From Scolanthus callimorphus (lineage: Eukaryota; Cnidaria; Anthozoa; Actiniaria; Edwardsiidae): a DNA stretch of 64,000 nucleotides. Each line of letters begins with the position of its first letter. The stretch's first letter is position 1. The notes under the pieces were generated by a model. It was not told where the DNA came from and searched no databases. It was given only the letters and a program-made list of their open reading frames with translations. Below, one piece after another: positions 38,501 through 47,500 of the stretch. A program made the position numbers and the translations under genes. The stretch lies in contig JAWWUD010000054.1 in NCBI GenBank assembly GCA_033964015.1, positions 248,001 through 312,000 on the forward strand, in the 5' to 3' direction.

Positions 38501-41500
38501 GAGCACCCACGCCGGACCCCCGCACAAAAAATATGGGAGTCCTCCCCCACCCCACCCCCCGGGCCGTGGACCATAAAGTAAGTAAAATTATAACCGTGGA
38601 AACACATGCACATAGAGTACTCAAGTGTGACGTCATAAATTTGAGAAATCGTGAATTTCCGATTTTAGTCAACAAATAATGAAAGACAAAGTGGAAAGAG
38701 AATCGGATGCAAAAATGAGGCAAATCGGTTGAAACGCGACCAAGATATGGCCACCTGAATACATAATTTTCTTTAACAAATCACTGTATTTTGGACTGCG
38801 TTCAAAACTTTATGAACGCAACCAAAAATACAGTGATTTCTTAAAGAAAATTATGAATTCAGGGGCCATATCTCGGTCGCGTTTCAACCGATTTGCCTCA
38901 ATTTTGGTGTGTAGCATTCATTTATTATGCTCTTTCCAAATCCAAGGACAAATATTGCTAAATCGAAAATTTGTTTTTTTGTGACGTCATCACTTGACTA
39001 CTCTATTTGCCAATCAAAATAATCCTCCAGATTAAAAGAAAAACCTTTCAAGTGTTAGACAAATGCAATTCTAGGTTGTTTTGACCAGTTATCAAGACGA
39101 TGGAATGGGATTGCGATATAATTGAGGTATTTTAATGTCAGAGAACTGGCCAACAGCGTGCGAGAGCCCTTTAAACCCATATTATCGCTCTGAAACAGCT
39201 AATTTAGTTTAATTGGTAAGCCTGTTGGAGTGGATGGAAGCTGCTATAGATAGTCTCCTGTTTTGGTATTATGTCCTATCATTATCTGCAAATCTATTCA
39301 TAGCGTCTCAAACGCTAGGTCATAAACTTTGTTTTATCAGTACCTTTTACTATACATACGTTCCGGCTGTTAAGGCTCAGAGGAAACTTAAACAACTCAA
39401 AAACATTCAACAAAAGTTTATAACTGAAAAGAAACCCGATCAGGCCGACGCGAACTTTTTTTTTGCTTTGACGAGATTCTAATTTGAATTTTGTGGGCGC
39501 CGCCATCTTGGAAAGGTGACGTCACTCTTGTGCTATAAATCATATGTATTGGCTGATTGCATTTTTAAACCGCACCGGGGAGTTGAGGACCTCTTTTAAA
39601 AAGACCCCCTCCCTGGAATTTCCACTCGTGAAACAGACCCCCTCCCCTGGAATTTCCAACCTCACAAAGGACCCCCTCCCTGGAATTTCCATTTTTTTCT
39701 GGCAAAACACCCCTGGAAAATCTATTTTTGGATAAAATGTCCCTGGAAAGTCACCTTTTTTACCCTCCCCCTGGAATTTCCAGTCTCCAGACACACCCCC
39801 TCCCGTGGAATTTCCAGAGTCCAAAACAATCCCCCTGGAATATTTCCATAGGTTCTCAACCCCCCTGTGCGGATTAAAAATGCAATCAGCCATTTCCATG
39901 AATGCACTGAAAGAGGCTTTGCTCGCTACACTTATAACCAGAATAAGAGCACCAAGAAAACAATGTCTATTTTGAGATGATAAAAAGAAGAAAATCGATT
40001 TCGGATAAGCTGTTTACGACGTCCTTATAAACGTCATGCATAATTTATAACACAAGAGTGACGTTAAGATACCAAGATGGCGGCGCCCCTGCCTATACCC
40101 AGGCACGTTCTAGTGATTTTCGAGGCGAGAGCGTCTGGGAGCGAGCCAGCGCGAAAGGCATCATGGGAAGGGCGAAGTTTGAAACTTCCCATGATGCATT
40201 GCGAAATCGAACCGTTCCCAAGATGCATTGCGCGCTTGCTACCAGAACACTCGCAATAGGCTTTTCTCTCTGTTTCTACCAAATAGAGACGCCTAGGGAC
40301 GAGGAAGAGCAAGAGAGCAAGATGCATTGCGCGCTCGCTATCAGAACACTCACAAGAGGCTTTTCTCTCTGTTTCTACCAAAAAGAGACGCCTAGGGACG
40401 AGGCAGAGCAAGAGAGCAAGATGCATTGCGCGCTCGCTACCAGAACACTCACAAGAGGCTTTTCTCTCTGTTTCTACTAAATAGAGACGCCTAGGGACGA
40501 GGCAGAGCAAGAGAGCAAGATGCATTGCGCGCTCGCTATCAGAACACTCACAATAGGCTTTTCTCTCTGTGTTTCTACTAAATAGAGACGCCTAGGGACG
40601 AGGAAGAGCAAGAGAGCAAGATGCATTGCGCGCTCGCTACCAGAACACTCACAAGAGGCTTTTCTCTCTGTTTCTACCAAATAGAGACGCCTAGGGACGA
40701 GGCAGAGCAAGAGAGCAAGATGCATTGCGCGCTCGCTACCAGAACACTCACAAGAGGCTTTTCTCTCTGTTTCTACTAAATAGAGACGCCTAGGGACGAG
40801 ACAGAGCAAGAGAGCAAGATGCATTGCGCGCTCGCTATCAGAACACTCGCAAGAGGCATTTCTCTCTGTTTCTACTAAATAGAGACGCCTAGGGACGAGA
40901 CAGAGCAAGAGAGCAAGATGCATTGCGCGCTCGCTACCAGAACACTCGCAAGAGGCTTTTCTCTCTGTTTCTACCAAATAGAGACGCCTAGGGACGAGAC
41001 AGAGTAAGAGAGCAAGATGCATTGCGCGCTCGCTATCAGAACACTCTCAAGAGGCTTTTCTCTCTGTTGCTACTAAATAGAGACGCCTAGGGACGAGGAA
41101 GAGCAAGAGAGCAAGATGCATTGCGCGCTCGCTACCAGAACACTCGCAAGAGGCATTTCTCTCTGTTTCTACTAAATAGAGACGCCTAGGGACGAGACAG
41201 AGCAAGAGAGCAAGATGCATTGCGCGCTCGCTACCAGAACACTCTCAAGAGGCTTTTCTCTCTGTTGCTACTAAATAGAGACGCCTAGGGACGAGGAAGA
41301 GCAAGAGAGCAAGATGCATTGCGCGCTCGCTATCAGAACACTCTCAAGAGGCTTTTCTCTCTGTTTCTACTAAATAGAGACGCCTAGGGACGAGACAGAG
41401 CAAGAGAGCAAGATGCATTGCGCGCTCGCTACCAGAACACTCACAAGAGGCTTTTCTCTCTGTTTCTACCAAATAGAGACGCCTAGGGACGAGGCAGAGC

Positions 41501-44500
41501 AAGAGAGCAAGATGCATTGCGCGCTCGCTACCAGAACACTCACAAGAGGCTTTTCTCTCTGTTTCTACTAAATAGAGACGCCTAGGGACGAGGCAGAGCA
41601 AGAGAGCAAGATGCATTGCGCGCTCGCTACCAGAACATTCACAAGAGGCTTTTCTCTCTGTTTCTACTAAATAGAGACGCCTAGGGACGAGACAGAGCAA
41701 CAGAGCAAGATGCATTGCGCGCTCGCTACCAGAACACTCGCAAGAGGCTTTTCTCTCTGTGTTTCTACTAAATAGAGACGCCTAGGGACGAGACAGAGCA
41801 AGAGAGCAAGATGCATTGCGCGCTCGCTATCAGAACACTCACAAGAGGCTTTTCTCTCTGTTTCTACTAAATAGAGACGCCTAGGGACGAGACAGAGCAA
41901 GAGAGCAAGATGCATTGCGCGCTCGCTACCAGAACACTCTCAAGAGGCTTTTCTCTCTGTGTTTCTACTAAATAGAGACGCCTAGGGACGAGACAGAGCA
42001 AGAGAGCAAGATGCATTGCGCGCTCGCTATCAGAACACTCACAAGAGGCTTTTCTCTCTGTTTCTACTAAATAGAGACGCCTAGGGACGAGACAGAGCAA
42101 GAGAGCAAGATGCATTGCGCGCTCGCTATCAGAACACTCACAAGAGGCTTTTCTCTCTGTTTCTACTAAATAGAGACGCCTAGGGACGAGACAGAGCAAG
42201 AGAGCAAGATGCATTGCGCGCTCGCTATCAGAACACTCTCAAGAGGCTTTTCTCTCTGTGTTTCTACTAAATAGAGACGCCTAGGGACGAGACAGAGCAA
42301 CAGAGCAAGATGCATTGCGCGCTCGCTATCAGAACACTCACAAGAGGCTTTCCTCTCTGTTTCTACTAAATAGAGACGCCTAGGGACGAGACAGAGTAAG
42401 AGAGCAAGATGCATTGCGCGCTCGCTATCAGAACACTCACAAGAGGCTTTTCTCTCTGTTTCTACTAAATAGAGACGCCTAGGGACGAGGAAGAGCAAGA
42501 GAGCAAGATGCATTGCGCGCTCGCTATCAGAACACTCACAAGAGGCTTTTCTCTCTGTTTCTACTAAATAGAGACGCCTAGGGACGAGGAAGAGCAAGAG
42601 AGCAAGATGCATTGCGCGCTCGCTATCAGATCACTCGCAAGAGGCTTTTCTCTCTGTTTCTACTAAATAGAGACGCCTAGGGACGAGACAGAGCAAGAGA
42701 GCAAGATGCATTGCGCGCTCGCTACCAGAACACTCGCAAGAGGCTTCTCTCTGTTTCTACTAAATAGAGACGCCTAGGGACGAGACAGAGCAACAGAGCA
42801 AGATGCATTGCGCGCTCGCTACCAGAACACTCGCAAGAGGCTTTCTCTCTGTTTCTACTAAATAGAGACGCCTAGGGACGAGACAGAGCAAGAGAGCAAG
42901 ATGCATTGCGCGCTCGCTACCAGAACACTCTCAAGAGGCTTTTCTCTCTGTTTCTACTAAATAGAGACGCCTAGGGACGAGACAGAGCAAGAGAGCAAGA
43001 TGCATTGCGCGCTCGCTACCAGAACACTCTCAAGAGGCTTTTCTCTCTGTTTCTACTAAATAGAGACGCCTAGGGACGAGGAAGAGCAAGAGAGCAAGAT
43101 GCATTGCGCGCTCGCTATCAGAACACTCGCAAGAGGCTTTTCTCTCTGTTTCTACTAAATAGAGACGCCTAGGGACGAGGAAGAGCAAGAGAGCAAGATG
43201 CATTGCGCGCTCGCTATCAGAACAATCGCAAGAGGTTTTTCTCTCTGTTTCTACCAAAAAGAGACGCCTAGGGACGAGGCAGGCGGCGCCCGCTAAATTC
43301 AAATTAGCGGAATCTCATCAAAGCGAAATAAGTGGCGTATGCCTAATTGGGTTTACTTTTCTGAGTTGTTAAAGTTTCATCTGAGCTTGAAAAGGCTAAA
43401 CTGCCAGGATTCCTTTTGAATTCCCGCCATTTTCGCGCGCGTTGCCATACAGGAAGCAAACTGAAACATTATTGTATCTAGCATTGTAACTAGGTAAACG
43501 TCGATATTAACCTATTAGTAATCTAATTTGGGGGCGCTAAATCAAACTTCATTATATTTTCTTGACGGCTTAAGGACCTGGGTCGAGATTTAAAAAGCAC
43601 AGGTAGCCCGCGTGAGTTCGTTAAAAAAGACAATACTCTCTTGATTGATCTTTTAAATAGGACAATTTGGCTGATGTGCATTGGTCTCGTATGTTGTGGC
43701 GTTGCTTCTAGCTGTTACTTGGTGCCGTGTGTGCCTTATATGCAAGAAAACTGCAAGTAAGTGAAGAGGCGAAAACAGTGGTACGGGAAGAAAAGCCTTC
43801 CCACACATGATCCGGTCCGGAAATCTTCTTTAGAAATTTGAAGACGATCAAGAGCTCTGGCATAGTATCGTTTTCATCCTCGAACCAAGAGCTCCCCAGC
43901 TCGTCTGCTCACAGGGGAGGCTCTGGGGACATCCATTTGAGGGCCTTCGCTGATTGGCTGATTGTGAACGTTGGAGCATGCGCAGAACATTTTTTCTCAA
44001 CAGCTCTGCATCAAATCTGGCGCATGCGTGAATGGCTGACACCATAGTCTCCCCTGCGTGGTAACGAGCCGGGGAGCTCTGGGTTCGAGAATCGATCGTT
44101 TTCAACTCTGCCTTTATATTTCACCATCCTATACTAATTTAATTATTCCTTTGTGGGTATCCTGTGTACCCAGCTCATAGATGTTCGTCAACATTTACAA
44201 CGTGATCTCGGGATTTTAAATGATCGGAGGTGGAACCTGAATAATGAATAACGGGTCACTTACGAACAAATGAATAATTGCGTCGAAAAGTCGAGGAATA
44301 ATGAATAAGAAGTTCCTATAATGAATAATGGTTGTGTTAATGAATAATGAATAACGCCTAAATAATGAAAAGCAATAATGAATAATTGAAAAAAAATATA
44401 TCAAAGAATAAGGAATAAACAAGGTCCACTTATTCAGCTTCCTCATGTAATTCTAAAATAGCATGGTCAATCAAAACGCTACCTCAATAGCCTAGTATGA

Positions 44501-47500
44501 GAGATAAAGCCTACTACTCATGGATAATCCTACCCATGGATAATCATAAATTCGAAGCCGATGAACATTTTATTACAATAATCATTTCACTCACGAGATC
44601 ATACCGACTTTTCTACGAAACAGGGAAGAAGGCTTGGCTCTGGATCACAGCACGGACTCGCTATTCTCGGGGTTATTCACATGTGCTTTAAATCTTGGGT
44701 ATGTACTTTATGTAAAACAACGGACCATTCTGGATGCTCCGTCCAGACTCTGGACCCCTTTCCCTGTTATATAGTAAAATTAGGGAAAACTACCCCTTTA
44801 ATATACTGAATTGAGAAAGCAGCACCTCTTTCTTATAATTCTTGCAAAAATGCATGTGTTAAATACGCAGTTAAAGGCACCAAAACGTAGCGCAATATTT
44901 AACAATTAGACCACAAGGCCGAGTGTGCTATGATCAATAGACCATGAGGCCGAAGGCCGAATGGTCTATTGATATCATAGCACACGACGACGAGAGGTCT
45001 AATTGTTTTAGTATAAACCAACTAGTTGGTCGGTTTGGGCAAAGAATACCAATATTATATGTTGAAAAAATCAAGTTTTCTTGCAAAGAAAGGTGATGGT
45101 TTTGCCAGGTACGGTCTATCACTAATAGACCATTAGTAGCTCAGCCAATCAGAATGCAGGATTTGTAATAGACCATTAGTTGCTTTATACTAAATATACA
45201 TATATACCCTTTGGTAACTGCAACAAAGAAATATTTTTCAAAATAGAATGTAGTGATTTTAAACCCCTTTCATATTGTCGAATTCGCAAAGTCGAGTACC
45301 CTTTTATATAGTGAAATTCGCAAAATTGCTGCATAATAGACCTTCCCGACTTGGGCGTAATGTTTTGCCCACTTCAGATCACGAGGCATTCCCATGAGTA
45401 TTCTCTCGAAATACAAACATAGTATTTCAATTTTTTCACAAAGGGAATTTCTGCAGAAACCCATCCATGTATGGGAAAACCTGAAAGAGCACACGCATGG
45501 GAAGTGTTCGGAATTCACATGAGCCATGGGAAATCAGAACACTTCCCCTTTTTCTACCATGGGAAATTCAGCTTTTCCCATGGATGAGTTTCTACAGAAA
45601 TTCCCTGTGTCTCACTTCCTCAGTGACAGTACTATACTGTTTCGCTCGTGATTGGGCTTATCTCCGGTGTAATAACCTGTGAGTGCGCACGAACTGCGTC
45701 ACAAAGCTTCCTTTGTTTGGTAGAACGAATCAGGATGAAATAAGAACTGAACACAAAGGTGTCCTCTGGGAATGGTTATTACACCGGAGTTAACCCCGTG
45801 ATTGGCATTTGCTATCGTTGTTTCTGCAGGGGATTTACCGGACCAGCTATCGGAGGAATCATGATGGAATACCTTGGGTTCCCATGGATGTCCTCGGTAA
45901 AGTAGTCAAAAACCATGCCTAATAGAGCGAACTTCGGTTGACTGTAGAAAGTATTACACTTACGTTTTCTACGCTTCCTATTGGTTGACGTCTAGGTCTT
46001 TGTTTAGTCAGCCAATCAGAATGTACTAAAAATCAAAAACACAGTGACTCGTATATTCTTTGGTCACAACTAAGCGCAAGTTGTACTTACTTCGTCTCTG
46101 ATTGGTCAGTTGCTCAATGGGTTTCGTTCTGATTGGCTAGGGCACTCCACCCCTTATACAGAGAAAGCGTGACAGGCCCACTGAGTAATCTGGGAAAGAG
46201 GCTAAAACAGTCGTAAATAGAGGATATAAGCGGAGCTCCTTTGCGGCCGAAGGCCGCAGAGCGGAGTACCATACCCAAAAAAAAAGCGTCCAAACGGTGG
46301 CGCGAATATATGGAATTTATTTTCGAGTGGCAAGAACAATATTTTACGAATGAGCGCAGCGAGTGAGTGAAATATTGTTTTTGACACGAGAAAGTAAAAT
46401 CCATATCTTCTTCAAGCCACCGTGTAATGTTCTTTTTATTATATGGATAAGAATTGACATAGCAAAATATAATAAATTTGAACAACTCACTTGGTAAAGT
46501 CGGCGAAAGTGCTGTGCATTTTGATTCCTTTCTGATTAGTTAAGAACTCATTTCCCTTTGTGTTCTGTAGCTTTCTCTGCCATAATTGAACTAAGGTTTT
46601 TCTCTTTAGAACTAGATCGAAACCTAGTTTTGTGGCTAAAAACTCGAGTGACCGAGCGAGATTTCACTGCAGACGAAAGTGAGGAAAACAACACTGCAAA
46701 CGTACACATCGACATTCGGTACATAACTTTTTCATATTTTCACTAGTGAAGGTATGGAAAATACGAGTGTTTTAGTTTCCGGTAAAACACTGGCATCCAT
46801 ATAATAATTTGGTATATTTCTGATTTGATTTATACAAAGATTTTCTTAAGTAGACATCTCTTTTTCAGGTGATGGCATTTCTGGCTTTCTCTCAGGTATG
46901 ACGAGTATGTCTCTAACACGTACTGGGAGCTCATTACCTAGTGATTTAATTATCTAGGGGCGAGCGATTTTTGCGGCGATGGGTGACGTCATATCGCGCG
47001 GTGTGAACGGCCGGCGATTTTGCCTAGCGATATTTGTCACTTTGTTGGTGATCTGAAGAAATCACACCTGCGTCGCAGTGGAATTTGAACATGTTCAAAA
47101 CGCTGCGACGTCGCGGCGATATCGGAAGTGAAATCGCCATAAGATCGTCTGTCGTTCACACACTGCGCGATGCCGCATCGCCATGGGATCGCCGAAGAAG
47201 TATCACCTCAAGTTGCAGCTGAAATCGCACAGTGTGAACGGGCCGTACCAACGACTGCAAAATGCTGAAGCAGGTCTGATGCTATTAGAACAACACAGCT
47301 GGGAAATAATTTATTGATGGACAATGTCCGATCCAACTCTTCTTGGTCGGACATATTTGAAAATTGGTCGGACATATCAGAACTGCATTGGTCTTGACTC
47401 TTCTCTCACATTCCAGGCCGTTATATTGGTCGCCTTCACGCTTTTCAAAAGGTAGGAACCCTTAGTGCCAGATAAGGGACGTGTCCTTATTTAGCGGGGG

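Noticed and set aside
40213..43285. Long - strand frames with a repeated 33-residue peptide
   Set aside because: They follow from the 99-bp period of the minisatellite (multiple of three) and break at small indels; no start, splice or domain evidence.
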